The notes beneath the pieces are model-generated. The model did no database searches and was not told where the DNA came from. It saw nothing but the letters and a program-made list of their open reading frames with translations. From assembly GCA_025917655.1 (NCBI GenBank), contig CP084611.1, positions 4,216,001-4,280,000 on the forward strand: a stretch of 64,000 nucleotides of DNA, given 5' to 3'. Of the stretch, positions 30,301 to 42,900 are shown in pieces (position 1 is the stretch's first letter; every line of letters starts with the position of its first letter). The stretch comes from Chlorella sorokiniana (lineage: Eukaryota; Chlorophyta; Trebouxiophyceae; Chlorellales; Chlorellaceae). Position numbers and translations under genes: made by a program.

Positions 30301-33065
30301 GGGAGGGGGCTGTTCTGCGCTGCCTGCCGAGTGATGTTGATGCGGCGCCCCTCGGTGCCCATCCTGGCGGGGCCCGTCTCACCTCGCACCGCCCTCTGTT
30401 TCCATCCACTGCCTGCCGTCCTCACCATGCACCGCAGCGAGAGTCTTCCACGAACCCACACCTGCCCCCCGCCCCTTTCCCCCTCCCCTCCCCCATGCTC
30501 ATTCCTGCGTTCCGCAGCACACCCCCACCCTGGTGGAGGCGTACGTGGCCAAGGCGCGCATCCTGAAGCACGGCGGCGACCCGGAAGGGCGGCGCGGCTG
30601 GCCGACGCCGCGCGCCGCCTCGACCTCGCCGACCGCTACCTGAACTGCGTGGCGGTCAAGGCCCTGTTCCGCGCGGGCCATGTGAGCGGGTGCAGGGCGG
30701 GTGGGGCTGGGGGCAGGGCAGGGAGTCAGCCACTGCTGGGCCCCCTGCAGCGCCACCGTGTGCAGCCCTCTCGCTGCTGCCCCCTGTCCCCCTCTTTCCT
30801 GCACTTCTTGCTGCGCTCGACCCCCCCCGTCTGCCGCGCTTGCCACCGCCTGCGCAGACCGAGCGGGCTGAGGCGACGGCGGCGCTGTTCACGCGGGACG
30901 GCGAGCAGGCCAGCAGCCTGTACGACATGCAGGCGCAGTGGTACGAGGTGGCGGCGGGGCGCGCCTACCTGGCGCAGCGGCAGTACGGCAAGGTGGGGCC
31001 CGCTCCTGGGGCAGGGACTACCGCCGGCTCAGGGCCTGCATGCGTTGGTGTGTCCTCCCCTGCGGCGCCGCCGGGCATGTCCCAGCGCTGTTCTGGATGC
31101 TGGGCTGGTTGGCACACCGTGGCTAACCAACACACTGCCTCCCCTCCATCAACCTCCAACCCTCCCCACACCCCCCCCAGGCCCTCAAGCGCCTGCTCAA
31201 GGTGCACCAGCACTTTGAGGACTTCCAGGAGGACCAGTTCGACTTCCACGGATACTGCGTGCGCAAGATGGTGAGGGCGCAGGCGGGGCCGCCAGCCACC
31301 CGTGCCCGTACTTGTACTTGTAGCGCGCTTGCCGCCGACATCCCTCCCCCGCGCTCGGCCCTTGTAGCCGTCTGTGTCTGGCACCCCTGCTTGCCGGCCC
31401 ACCCTTTCCCCCGCACGGCTGGGCCCCTCACTGTGGCCCCTCCCCCTACGTATCCCCGCCCCCCGCAGACCCTGCGCGCTTATGTGAGCATGCTGCGTAT
31501 GGAGGATCGCCTCTGGGCCCACCCCACCTACCTCAAGGTGAGGGGGAGCTTTAGCTGGGGTTGCAGGTTGATGGATGGGTGGGCATGAGGGCAGGTTGCA
31601 TCACTTGTGCAGCAGGCCAGCGGTGCACCCGCTGGCCCGACTGCGCTCGCCAGCCCTGCCTGTCGGTCAGCCGCGGCTTTGCCCTCACGCAAGGCCCCCT
31701 GTCGCGCCGCTCACGCCAGGGCATCTCGGGCGCGGTGCGCGCTTACCTGGAGCTGCACGACCGGCCGGTCGGGACCGCGCAGCAGGAGGAGGAGGCGGCG
31801 CTGGCGGGGATGAGCCCCGAGGAGCAGAAGCGGTGAGCTTCTCTGGACGGCTGCGCCTGCCTGAAGGCCGCTGTTGCTGCCCACGGCCCGCTCCTGCCGC
31901 GCAACAAGACGGTGGAGGGCCTGATCCCACTCCTGAGCAGACACAATGTACGAGAAGCCTTTGCCACCGTCTGATTCGCTGCAGGTACCGCCAGAAGAAG
32001 CGCAAGGAGGAGCAGCGCCGGGCCAAGGAGGCGGCCGAGGCAGCTGAGCGCGAGGCGGCGGCTGCGGCTGCGGCGGCCAAGAAGGGGGAAAAGGGCGAGG
32101 AACGGAAGAAGAAGTGAGGCTGCGCGGATTGGCTGCACGCTGCGGCTTTGGGCCCTTGATCGGACTGCTCCGACGCAAGCCGCGGGCAGCAATTGAGGTG
32201 CATTCCTGGGCCGCAGCTTGTTTCATGGCCTTCCCCACCCCCAAACGCTCACGCCGGTGCCTTGCATCCCCGCAGGGACACCGACCCTGATGGCAAGCAG
32301 CTGGCAGCGGTGGCAGAACCGCTGGCTGAGGCCGCCAAGCTGCTGTGCCGCCTGCGGGAGCACGCCGGGAGCAGCCGCTGGTGCAGCAGCTGAGCTTCGA
32401 GGTGGGCTGCCGGTGGACGGGTCGGTGATGGAAGGAGCAACTGCTGTCGCAACAGTTGCAACAGGAGGAACATCTGGCGGCAACGTGGGGCCTGCCCGCA
32501 GTGATCTGCCCTCACACAGCCGATGCTGCTTTCCTCGCAGGTGTTTCTGCGCCAGGGCAAGCTCCTGCTGGCGGTGCAGGCAGCCAAGAAGGCGCAGCAG
32601 CTGGCTGGGGCGGCAGACCCCAGCGTGCACGTCATGCTGTGCCGCCTCGCTGCAGCGGTGGCAGGCGCAGCAGGGCTGCCGCCAGCGGCAGAGGGCGGCG
32701 AGGCTGCAGTGCTGCCCGCCGTCGCACTAGAGGTTGCCCGGGAGGAGACGGCGGCGCTGCTGGGTGGGGAGGAGGTGTCGGCGGCAGCCACGGCGGCCTA
32801 CCAGCAGCGATGGGCAGCGCAGCACGCCGGCAGCAGCCTGCGGCACGCGGCGGCGGCGGCGGAAACGGCGGCTTCCGCAGAGCGCCCCGCTGCGGTGCAG
32901 CAGCTGCTTGCGGCGGGCCCTGCCGGCGCCAGCCACGCGGACTGCCTGGCGGTGCACAAGCTGCTGGCAGAACAGCTGCAACTGCCCGGAGAGGCGGCCG
33001 AGTGGCAGCAGCAGTGCGCGGCCGCCTTCCCTGGTCCCGCGCCTTTGGCGGGCCAGACTGCGTGA
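27383..33065 (+). CDS. NAA15: N-alpha-acetyltransferase 15, NatA auxiliary subunit
   Basis: TPR scaffold that anchors the catalytic subunit Naa10 to the ribosome for co-translational N-terminal acetylation. Eighteen exons can be traced with consistent GT-AG phases, from [20 protein letters not shown] at 27383 to the stop at 33065. Diagnostic segments: [148 protein letters not shown], and a Lys/Glu-rich stretch ([19 protein letters not shown]) near 32000 typical of the family. The C-terminal quarter is Ala-rich. Four exons need one more G to stay in frame (28204, 30248, 30587, 32367), each restoring conserved text such as [16 protein letters not shown]. Divergent from the ubiquitin protease, convergent with the Toc159 gene. 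Confidence 0.95.
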
Positions 33066-33188
33066 GCGTAGCGGCGCCTTGGGAGGAGGAGGAGGCGAAG
33101 AAGGCATCGGCAGGCGTCGACGAGGCAACCGTCAACGGCGTCGAGCAGCAGACCGCTCAGCTTGCCATCTGAGCTCTGAGCTCACGCA

Positions 33189-33193
33189 TGTAA
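33189..33193 (+). terminator. Candidate TGTAA polyadenylation signal of NAA15
   Basis: TGTAA about 125 bases after the NAA15 stop. Confidence 0.45.
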
Positions 33194-33288
33194 CACCGCA
33201 CCGGCGCTCTCGGCTGCACAGAGCAGTGCAACTGCTGGCCAGGGGTGCAAGTGACTGTAGCAGTGCGTTGTGGTGCCAGCTAGGCGGG

Positions 33289-33293
33289 TTACA
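33289..33293 (-). terminator. Candidate TGTAA polyadenylation signal of the TOC159-like gene
   Basis: TGTAA on the minus strand about 230 bases after the stop at 33520. If both signals are used, the two convergent transcripts nearly meet or overlap here. Confidence 0.35.
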
Positions 33294-33519
33294 CTCGAAA
33301 ACGCGCGGCTGTGCACCCTCACAAAACGCAGCGCACGTGCTGAAGCAGGAACAGGCAGCAGGAGAGAACAGTGTGAGGTGGGAGCGAGGTGGTCCGCGCA
33401 AGGAAGAAGGGTGTGAAGCGTCCGGGAGGGGTGCGGGGCAGACGGGCAGGGGGAGCAGCGCGTGCTCCTCAGTGCAATGGCACCGGTGAGCAGCCGCTCG
33501 CCGCCAGCCGGCAGCCCGC

Positions 33520-36500
33520 TCAGAAGTCGTCCTTGCCGAACAGCCGCTGCCAGAGGGAGGCCAGCACCGGCACAGCCATGCCGGCCGCCAGCTGCGGGTA
33601 GTCGTGGCTGTTCAGGCGCAGCACCAGCTGTGGGGGGGGCGGGGCGGCGGGGGAGGGTGAGCGGGAGGGTGAGCGAAGCAGGGACACCATGCAGAGCAAG
33701 CCCGCGCTCCTCCTCTCAGCAGGGCAGCAGGGCGAGGCTTCGGCCTCGGCTTTGCTGTACCACGCGGGTACAGCCCACCTGTCCCTGCCCCTTGTTGTTG
33801 TACTGCGCGTTCATGGAGCACAGCGTGTCGCTCTTGCCGCCCGGGGCGCCCGCCTTGGGCAGCTTGAACTCGGTGGAGAGGTTGCCGCCCATGACAACTT
33901 CGCGGCGCTGCCACACCGCGGTGCCGCCCATCAAGATCTGCAGGGCAGGGCGAAATCGTATGTGAGTGTGTGCATGGTGAGGGCCCAACGGAGCCCAACG
34001 GGGCAGCGGGCGAGGCGAGGGTGAGCGCCCTGTGCAGCAGGGAGCCAGGGGCAGCAGGGCAGGGGCAGGCGGGGCCGCACGGACGAGGCCGCAGCAGCGC
34101 CGCGCACCCGCGCCGTCTCGTCGGCCGAGGGCTTGATCTTGAGGTCGGCCGCCAGCGAGGTGCCCTGGTCGTACGCCTGTCCCGCCTTGGTGTACATGCG
34201 CCCAACTGTGTGTGGGGGTAGGGAGGGGGAGGGGGGAGGAACAAGAAATTGAGGCGTCAGCCGCGCAGCTGAAGAGGCAGGCGGCCTAGCTCGACAGCAA
34301 CGGGGTGCCGCGTGCAAGGACCGCGCAGCATGCGGCGGCAGGGCAGCGCGGCGCGCTGCCACTCACCCGACACACGCAGCTTTGCGTTTGGCAGCACGCG
34401 CACGCGGTCGTCGATCTTGAGGCCGTATGCGTACGCGCCTTGCTGCGGTGGGGAGGACAGGAAGGGATTGGATCGGGCGGGTGGACCCTCCACATGCAGC
34501 GCGCGGGGCTAAGGGGGTCACGCAGGAAGGAGGGATTCCGCACAGGGCGGGCAGAACCGGGCCACCATCCACAAGCAGGGGCTCAGGCTGCCTCACCTTG
34601 AAGGGGTGCGAGTAGTCCTCGCCCAGCTTGCTGCACAGCGCGCCCAGCGCCACCTTGTTGCGCCGCCCCGTGCGCAGCCGCGTCTCCACGCGTGGCGTGT
34701 AGAGCACGTCGCGCCCGATGGTCTGCACGTTGCACGCCGCGGTGGACACCCAGCGGGAGGTGTGGAAGTAGGAGCCCTCGGCCTCGCCTGGGGGGGGGGG
34801 GGGGGATGGGGAATTGAGGTTGGGACAGCTGCCGGGAGAAGGGGCAGGGAGTTTGGCCTGGGCTGAGGGAGTCGGGCGCAGAGGGTTCCTGCGGCGGCAC
34901 CGACCCACAAACGGCCAGACAATGCACCATCTGGGCCGCAAGCACGCAGGCCCCCTTCTTCCTCGCCCCATCCACATACAAACACACCAACATTACTCCT
35001 CACCCATCTCCACACGCTCACAGCATCACCCCTGACACGCATACACCCCCCCACCTCCCCCACTCACCCTGGAACGAGAACTGCGACTTGTCCTTCTGCA
35101 CCTGGGCCCAGGCCACAGCGGGCACGCCACCCAGGTACTGGCCACGCGGCCGCAGGATGGTCTGCGGGGGCAGGCGCGGGCAGCGCGGCGCGCCTCAGCC
35201 CTCCGCACGTCTACAGCGTGCGGCAGGCACCACGCGCGCATGGACCCCCCCAAAAAATAAACGCAGCACACGCTTCCGGCTCAGCCAGGGGGTGCGACAC
35301 CCTGCGAGGTGACGCTCTGTCATGCGCCGCGCTGCCGCACATGCATCCCCCCCCTTCACCCCACCCCACCCCACACTTCTCACCTGTTTCTCCACCTGCA
35401 CGCTGTCGATGCCGTCCTCGTGATCCACGGCGCCGTCGGACACAATGGGCCTGGCGCAGCGGGAGGAAAGCAGGGAGCGCGGGTGGGAGGAGCGGCACGG
35501 GCGGCGATGCAAGCAGCACAAGACAGGGGCCGGCGTTTCCAGTGGCAGGCGTGCGGCGCCCGGCGGGAGCGCACCTGGCGATGATGCCGGAGGGGTCCTC
35601 CAGCACGCGGTAGCGGTACCCGGTGACGTCGGCGTCGAAGGAGGGAGCCAGCGCGGGCTCGGGGGCCAGGATGGGCACGCTGCCCTCGGCATCCGCCCGC
35701 GCCTCCTCCGCGCGCTGCTTCAGGTACATGCGCTTCTTGCGCAGCTGCACCGCCTGCTCGCTGGGCGGCAGCGCGCGGATCTCGTCGCGCTTGATCTCGC
35801 GCTCATCCTCGGGAGGCTTGCGGGGGACCTGAAGCGAGGGGGTGGCGGACGCGTTATGGGTTTGCGTACTGGTCCTTAACCGATCTGTCAGGGGCGGGCA
35901 GACATTCAGCAGGCCAGCGACAGGGGGCATTGCGCGGAAGGGGGAGGGGTGAGCAAAGCTCTGCACGGGCGGGGCGCTGCGCTGCCAGCAGCGCCGCACC
36001 TGAAGTCCACCAGGCGGGAGAGGAGCCAGCCCAGGGGCGGCACCTTCATGCCCATGAAGCCCTGCATGCGCGCCGCGCTGCTGGCCTTGCCTGCAGGCAG
36101 CAGAGGGGGCGGGGCAGGAGTGGGCCGAGGCCTCCAACGGCAGGCAGCGCCCCCTTAACCCCTCGCGCTGAAACAGCCAGCCAGCGCGGCCGGGACAGCC
36201 GCCGCGCTGGTGCCATACAAAGAAAGCGGCACGCCGCTGCGAGTCACAGCCCCAGCTTGCGAACCCTCCCCCACAGCATCCCTGCCTCCCCCAGACTCTG
36301 GTTCGCTGCACCAAACACCGCCCCACCCACCCGCCCCCACACTCACCCGGCTTCAGCAGCGCGTTTGCCTCGTTGAGCACCTTGGTGGTGAAGGCGAGCA
36401 TGAGGAGGTGGCGGGCCCAGGGGGTGCCGTTGGGCAGCACCAGCTCGCCGTCGGCGGAGCGCGGGCAGGCGGGCGAGTTTTCGGCGAGGGCCATGGGGTT

Positions 36501-39500
36501 CATGAGGCGCGTGTCCCCCGCCACCTGGCGCAGCAGGCTCTGCGCCTGCTGCCCGCGCTGCTGGTAAAACATGTCGGCCGTCATGGGCTGGCCCGCGCTG
36601 CAGGAGCGGGAGTTGGGGGTGGGGGCAAAGTGGATGGGTTGGCGAGTTGAGGGGCGATGGGTGGCCTGGTTGGAGCAGGCATGCAGGCATCGCCCAGCCC
36701 AGGCACCACCCGCCAGCCCTGCAGGCCCGCCAGCGGCAGCCCTGCAGGCCCGCGGCGGCTGCGTGCCTGGTGTCTGGGGTGGGGCCCCCCGTGGGTGAGC
36801 ACCAGCACAGTGGAGAACCAGGTGTCCTGGCCAAACACCTCGGTGATGGAGCGCAGCACCTGCGATTGTGGAAGGAGGAAGGGTGGGAGGGGCGCGGTTT
36901 TAGAAGTAGGGAAGGGTGGGAGGGAGGGAGCGGGAGAGGCGCAAAAGCAGCGGTTGGCAGGGCAGGCGCGGCATCGAGCAAAGCCAGGCTGTGTTTCCGG
37001 CGCGCCGCGCACGGCTGTTGCCCCGCCTCCCTCGAGGACGGTGCCGCAGCATGCCCAAACGATGCCGCCACCTGCGCTAGCCGACCCCCAAGGCATGCAC
37101 CCTGTCTCCCACAGGCACGAGCACCCCTCCGCCGCCGCCCATCTCCCCACGGCACGAGGTCTTACGTTGAGGTCAGCCAGGTCTCGGCGGCCCACATCCA
37201 GCCGGTCGACGTAGAACACCGCCTGCGGCTTGTACTTGTTGAACGCGCGCTTGGCCTGGTGCAGCTTGGCCAGGTTGGAGGCGATGGCGCCTGCAGCCAG
37301 CGACGCACAGCAGCGGGCGGGACGGGTGAATGCTGATGCAGGCAAAGTGCCCGGGAGCAGCGTGAGGCAGCCAAAAGGGCTGTGTGTGCCTTCTGCCATC
37401 CAGCGCTGTCGATTCAGCGAGCGGAGAGGCAGCGGGCTGGTCAGGCAACCAATCGTGTCGGTGCGCACCCGCAGAGGGCTCCAAGCCGGGCGTGTCGATG
37501 AAGGTGAGAGGGATACCTGCCACCTCCCCGCGCACCACCTCCACCCGCCCTGTGCTGCGGTAGCCAGCGGGGACGGGGCGGCCCAGCAGGGAGTGGATGG
37601 TGGCGGTCTTGCCGACGCCCTGCAGCCAGGCGCGGAGGGGGGCCTCTGGGTGAGGAACCATGCGCCACCAGTGCCAGCAGGGCAGCCATCCCTGCTGGTC
37701 CGCGGAACAAACAGCAGAGCCGCCTCAGCGGTGGCACTAGCCACAGAACCATGACCCCACCTGCAAGCCCAGCAGCATGACGGTGCAGCCAAAGTCGAGG
37801 GGGCTGGCCCAGCACCTCGGCCCGCTCAGCGTCTGCGCAACAGCGAGGCATTGGGAGGAACATGGGGGATGGCACGAGTCAGCGGCGGTCACGCGTGGCG
37901 GGGTGCTGCGCATGGCCGCCATTGCGCAGTTCACGCCTCGCCCTCATCCATCCAACACACAGCCACCCACATGCACCCGCTGCCCGAGCTCACGCACCCA
38001 TCTGCGCCAGCTCCTCCACACCCCGCTGCTGGCTGGCGGCAGTGCCCAGGTGCAGGCGCTCCGCCATGCCCAGCCGGTACATCAGCTGCTGCGTCACGCT
38101 CGCGCGGCTGGGATACTGCAGGGGTTGGTGCGGGGCCAGCAGGGCGGCAAGGTCACAAAGGGTCCCTACCCCTCGCACGGGCCGGCTTCGTGCGGCGCGC
38201 CTGCCCTGATAAGTTCTCCAAGCAGCCCACTGGCTTGGCAGGCCGTGGCACATTAAAGGGGCCCCCGGGGCCGCCTCCGCCCTCCCAAACACACACATGC
38301 ACACACACAAATCCGCCCACCCACCCCTCCCCACCTTGATGCGCAGCGCCACCCGGTGGATGTCGGTGCGGAACTTCTGCACCGCCAGCTTGATGCGCGC
38401 CACCTTGTCACTCTCGCTGCCATCCAGCACAGAGGTGGCCATGGGGGCCTGCGGCGCGGCAGCAGCCGGCGACCGCGCGGCGGCGGCAGCCGGCGCCGCG
38501 TTTTTGTCGCCCGCGGGCTGCGCTGGCTGCGCGCGGCGGAAGAGCATGGGGCTGCCGAGGAGGCTCCGGCAGCAGCGCCGAGGCGGGGAGGGAGCACGGG
38601 GCCGCCTGCTGGCCTTGCGGGTGCAGCGGCGGGTGCCTCGGGGGCTGCTGCGGGAGCTGAGGAGGCGCCTGCAGCTGCTGCAGGCTCCGCGTCTGCGGTG
38701 CGGCGGGGGGGCAGGCTGGAGCCGAGGCCAGCGCCGAGGCCGAGGCCGGCGGGACGGGGGAAGCGAGCCGAGGCCGCCCCTGGGTTTGGGCGGGAGGCCG
38801 GGCAGGCCGCGCGGGGCCTCGCCCTGCTGCTGGGAGCCGCTGGGGGTGTTGGCCGCGACGGCGGCTGCTACTGCGCTGGCTGCCACGCGCGCGGCGAGGC
38901 TGCTCTCGTCCTCCTCCTCCGCGGAGGCTGCCTGAACCGGCTGCTCGGGGCTGCTGCTGCCGAGTCCTCGGCGATGGCCTTCTTGAAGATGGATCCCAGG
39001 TCAAAGGGCAGGCGTGCCGCCGGAGAGCCCTGCACGCTGGCACCTGCGTGGCGGCGGCGGCAAGCAGCCCCATCAAGACCGCTCTGGGTTGGGTCGGTTA
39101 TGCCGCGTGCCCCGCAGACCAAGAGGCATCGCAGCCTGCGACCACATCCTTGAGCGGCCACTGCCTCGAATATGTGGCCCACTTGCCGCAGGTCCAGGCA
39201 GGTGGAAGCTTCTCAGCGTGTCAGCGGCGGCGGTGGCGGACCAAGCTGGCGCTGCGTCTCACCCTGGCTTTGTGCCTGGCTGTGCGCGTCAGTGTAAGCC
39301 TCCTCGTGCTCACTCTCACCACCCTCGTCGTACTCGTAGTCCTGTAGCGAGCGTGGCAAGGGGCAGAGGTCAGTAGGCACTGAAAAGCACGCGGCGGGTT
39401 GGCAGACGCCGTCTGCCGCTGCCTGTTCTGCGCACACTCACGTCGTCTGTCTTGATGTCCTCGGGCTGGCCCGGGGACCCAGGCTCGGACAGATACACCT

Positions 39501-39621
39501 CCTCGTCACTGCAGAGGGGGCGGGGGCCGCTCAGGTTGGCGTCTCGGGGCAATCACCTAGATAAGGGGTGCAAGCTGCAGCAAGGCGAGCCTCCTCACCT
39601 GTCCTCTGGGTGACCGTTCAT
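33520..39621 (-). CDS. TOC159: Toc159-family chloroplast preprotein import receptor
   Basis: GTPase receptor of the outer-envelope TOC complex that recognises transit peptides. Start at 39621 (MNGHPED). The acidic A-domain is short: SDEEVYLSEPGSPGQPEDIK and DYEYDEGGESEHEEAYTDAH (about 39230-39520), followed by an Ala/Pro-rich linker (38420-38990). The G-domain begins with KFRTDIHRVALRIK and RLGMAERLHLGTAASQQRG (38020-38400), then the P-loop GVGKTATIHSLLGRPVPAGY (about 37560-37620), switch FIDTPGLEPSAG, KPQAVFYVDRLDVGRRDLAD and LRSITEVFGQDTWFSTVLVL (about 36790-37250). The M-domain follows: TPWARHLLMLAFTTKVLNEA, FRVPRKPPEDEREIKRDEIR, QFSFQGEAEGSYFHTSRW, RRNKVALGALCSKLGEDYSH, REVVMGGNLSTEFKLPKAG, ending SLWQRLFGKDDF. 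Many short introns. The short A-domain resembles Toc132/120 in size; which subclass it is cannot be settled by eye. Confidence 0.92.
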
Positions 39622-39974
39622 GATGGGAGCTGCATGGAGCATAGGGAGCAATGCTGGTCAGTGCCGGGCCTCGCCCGCACTCGGCTGCATGCTGGGCAAC
39701 TCAGGTGCACACATTGGCGCCGCTCACCTCGCCTGCCACCAGCTGAAGCCCCGGAAGCTATGCATGCGTGGCTGCTGAGGCCTGTAATGGAGGTCACCGG
39801 AGGCCAACCAGCAATACAGGTGTAGTACCCCACGCAAGTTTCACTGCGCATGTCTCTCCACCACCCACGTTGTCGCCGCCCAGAAGGCACCTTGCATTGG
39901 ATTGTACGTTCGATTTACGTGTCAACAGCTTGCAACCCTGCTGCTTCGTTGAATTTGGTGTGGAAACCCTCACC
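39622..39974. promoter_or_regulatory. Divergent region between the TOC159-like and solute-binding-like genes
   Basis: About 350 bp between two start codons transcribed away from each other. No clear core promoter motif is seen. Confidence 0.35.
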
Positions 39975-42900
39975 ATGCGTGCCGTGGCAGCCATCGCTCT
40001 CATCTGCGCCTTCCAGGCACTGAGCGCGGTTGCTCTGTATGAGCGGCCTATTAATGCGGACTGCATCCAGCTCGGAAGTGGCACCGATGTGGTGGACCTC
40101 TACCCCGCTCGCTATCAGATCATTGGCGATGGATCGACCCAGGGCGATGCCTTCACTACCGAGGCAAGGAGCCAGCAGCGCTTGCGACCGTCCAGCGACA
40201 AGTCATCACCCCCGCCACTTTCCCGGCTCGGCTGCGGGGTAGCGTCCGTTGCTTCCATTGGATGCACGCTGCGGGCAGCTCAGCTGTGTAGAACGCACTT
40301 TAACATGCACTGGGAGGACGCTTTGTCCAGCACTGAGGCAGGGCAGGGGTCCCCCCACCCTGGAAGCCACAAGTTGGGCCGCTTGCTCCCTCTGCTCTTG
40401 CAGGTCACCTCGGCCCGCGGCTTCACCGTGACCTACTACCCGACCTACAAGGTAATGCTCCGCGCCAGGAACTCATGCCACGCACACTTTCTTCAACCCT
40501 GCGCTGCACAGCTATTTTCTTGCCTGCGGGTACCCGGAGATTCCCTTCCTGCTCCGCTTCTTTTGGGAATCTCTCGTGTGCATGCTCTGACGCGCCCCCC
40601 CCACACACACACACACACAGGTGGTGAACAACACCATTGCGGGCGAGGTGTACGTGCTGTTCCAGTGCGGCGCGGACGCCCCCGCTCCGACTTCCCGAAG
40701 GCACCAAGTTCTTCCTCGTGCCGCTCACCTCCCTCTCCGCCCCCGAGACCGTGCCCTACGCCTTTGTGGTGAGCAGGCCGCGCCAGCAGGGGGCAGCCCC
40801 GGCGAGCACATGTGGGGATCGTGGGAGGGGGCCTGCTGGCGCTTCGCACAAGCACTCGAGCGTGCGCTGAGCCTGGCCGGCTGCCCGCAGCAGCGCACCA
40901 AGACTCGGTCCTTGGCGTGCCCAACTCCCTACCGAACCCCTTACAAATCCAGTCGCACACTGAAACGTGTGTGCGCACCCCGCCCGCAGGACTTCCTGGG
41001 CCTCAGCGACCGCGTGCACGACGTGTCGCCCTACGTCACCTCCTCCTGCGGCCAGGCGCTGCTGGCCTGCCCCGACGAGTCCCGCGCCTCCCGACTTCGA
41101 GGTGCTCAGGTGCGCCACCAGCCGCGGGGTGGAGGGGCTTGCTGCAGGTTTGAACCGGACAGGAGGCCGGCCAAGCCCCGCGCCGGGCATGCAAGAGGTG
41201 GAGAGCCACGCCAGCCAGAATGCCGCGTGCTCATCAATTCCGTGTGTCCCAATTTCAACATCGTAAAGTTTGCAGACAGGCAGCAGGGATGGGGCTCCCG
41301 ACAGAAGCGGACTGCTTTCTCACTCTGCGCTTCTGGCCTTCCGCCCTGCCTCCCTATCCCCCTCCCCCTTTCGTGCAGCAACGCCACGCTGCTGGAGGAC
41401 ACGATTGGCAGCTCCATCGACGGCATGGCCGTGACCGCCGCCTCGGAGTTCCCCAAGAGCTTTGCCATTAGCGCGGCGCAGGACCCGGGTGAGCGTGCGG
41501 TCCTGGCACGCTGCCCAGGCTATGCATTTGCCCAGCATGGCCCAGGCAGGGGCCCACACCACACGCTCTGATGGACCGGGCCTTGCCCTGCCGCTGGTCG
41601 CGCCACGCGCGCGCCACCCTCCTCCCCCCTCGCCCCCGCCACCCACCCACCCACATGCACACCCACACCCACAAGCCAACCCCTGCAGGCGCCCTGAACC
41701 GCGCCGAGTGGGTCAAGTTTGTGGGCCTGTTCTTCAACCGCGAGCGCGAGGCCAGCGACGTGTTTGAGGGCATCAAGGCTGAGTACGAGGCCACCAGGGT
41801 GGGCATTGGACTGGGGGAGGGAGGGGGGGGCGCGCTGAGGGCAGTCGCGTTCTGTTCTATGGGGTGGGCAGCCTTCGGGGCACGGTGTGGCAGCGCTGCG
41901 CGTGCACCTGTTGGCCAGTGATTGAGCTCAGTGCTGGCATTGCTGCGCTTATTGTCTCACGTATTTTTTGATTGATAGACACACTCAGTCACAACACATG
42001 CATGTTATGTTCGTTGCACTTCAAGCATCCTGGTCACTCGTGTCGCCCCCGCCCCCTCGCCCTCCCCACCTGCTGGGTTTGCAGGCGGCCGCTACCGCGT
42101 CAGCCGCCGGCGACCGTCCTGTTGTGGCCTGGGCGCAGCACTTTGAGTTCCCGGGGCTTGGAGAGTCGTACCAGCTGTCGTTTGACGAGTACCAGACGCA
42201 GCTGACCGAGGACGCGGGGCTGCTATGCTGGACCGCGCTGCGGTGGCTGCTGTGCCTGGCGTGCAGGTGGGGCGATGGGTTTGGGCGGGCCGGGCCTGTT
42301 GCTGCACCAAAGCAGGCGCGTCGCACGCCAGCGCAGTGCCACCCTGGCGTCACTTGCATTGCGGTGCGCTCCTCGTGTGGTGTTCCTTGTTGCGTTTCGG
42401 CTGTCAATTGGATGTTGTCCCCCCCTGGCAGTCCTCCCCCGACTCCCCCACCCTGTCCTTTGCGTGGGGCGTGGAGGGCGCGTTTGCCACCCAGGAGGAG
42501 GCCAAGGCCGCCTTCCTGCAGGCCCTGTCCCAGGTGGGGCCGCCGTGCCGACCTTGCTTGCAGCCGCCGCTCCCCCGCGGCCACCGCTGCGGCCCTCCTT
42601 CATACCAGCATGGAGGCCCCACCGCCGCGCTGTGTAGCTGGCGCGGACGACTCTGGCTGCCCATGCGTCGCTGCTGCACTGCCGGACCCCACGGGCTCCT
42701 CTCTCAGCCGCGAGCTCCCCCTCACGCTGCCGCCGCCGCCCGCAGGCCGACGTGGTGATTGACGAGACGTACGCCTTCGACCCCACCTCCTACACCCCCG
42801 ACTCGCTGCTGGCCACCTGGAACATCACCGCTCAGGAGGCGGCCAGCGTGCCCGCCTTCGCCGCGCAGCGGGTGCGCCAGTGCTGCCGAGGCGGCCGCTC

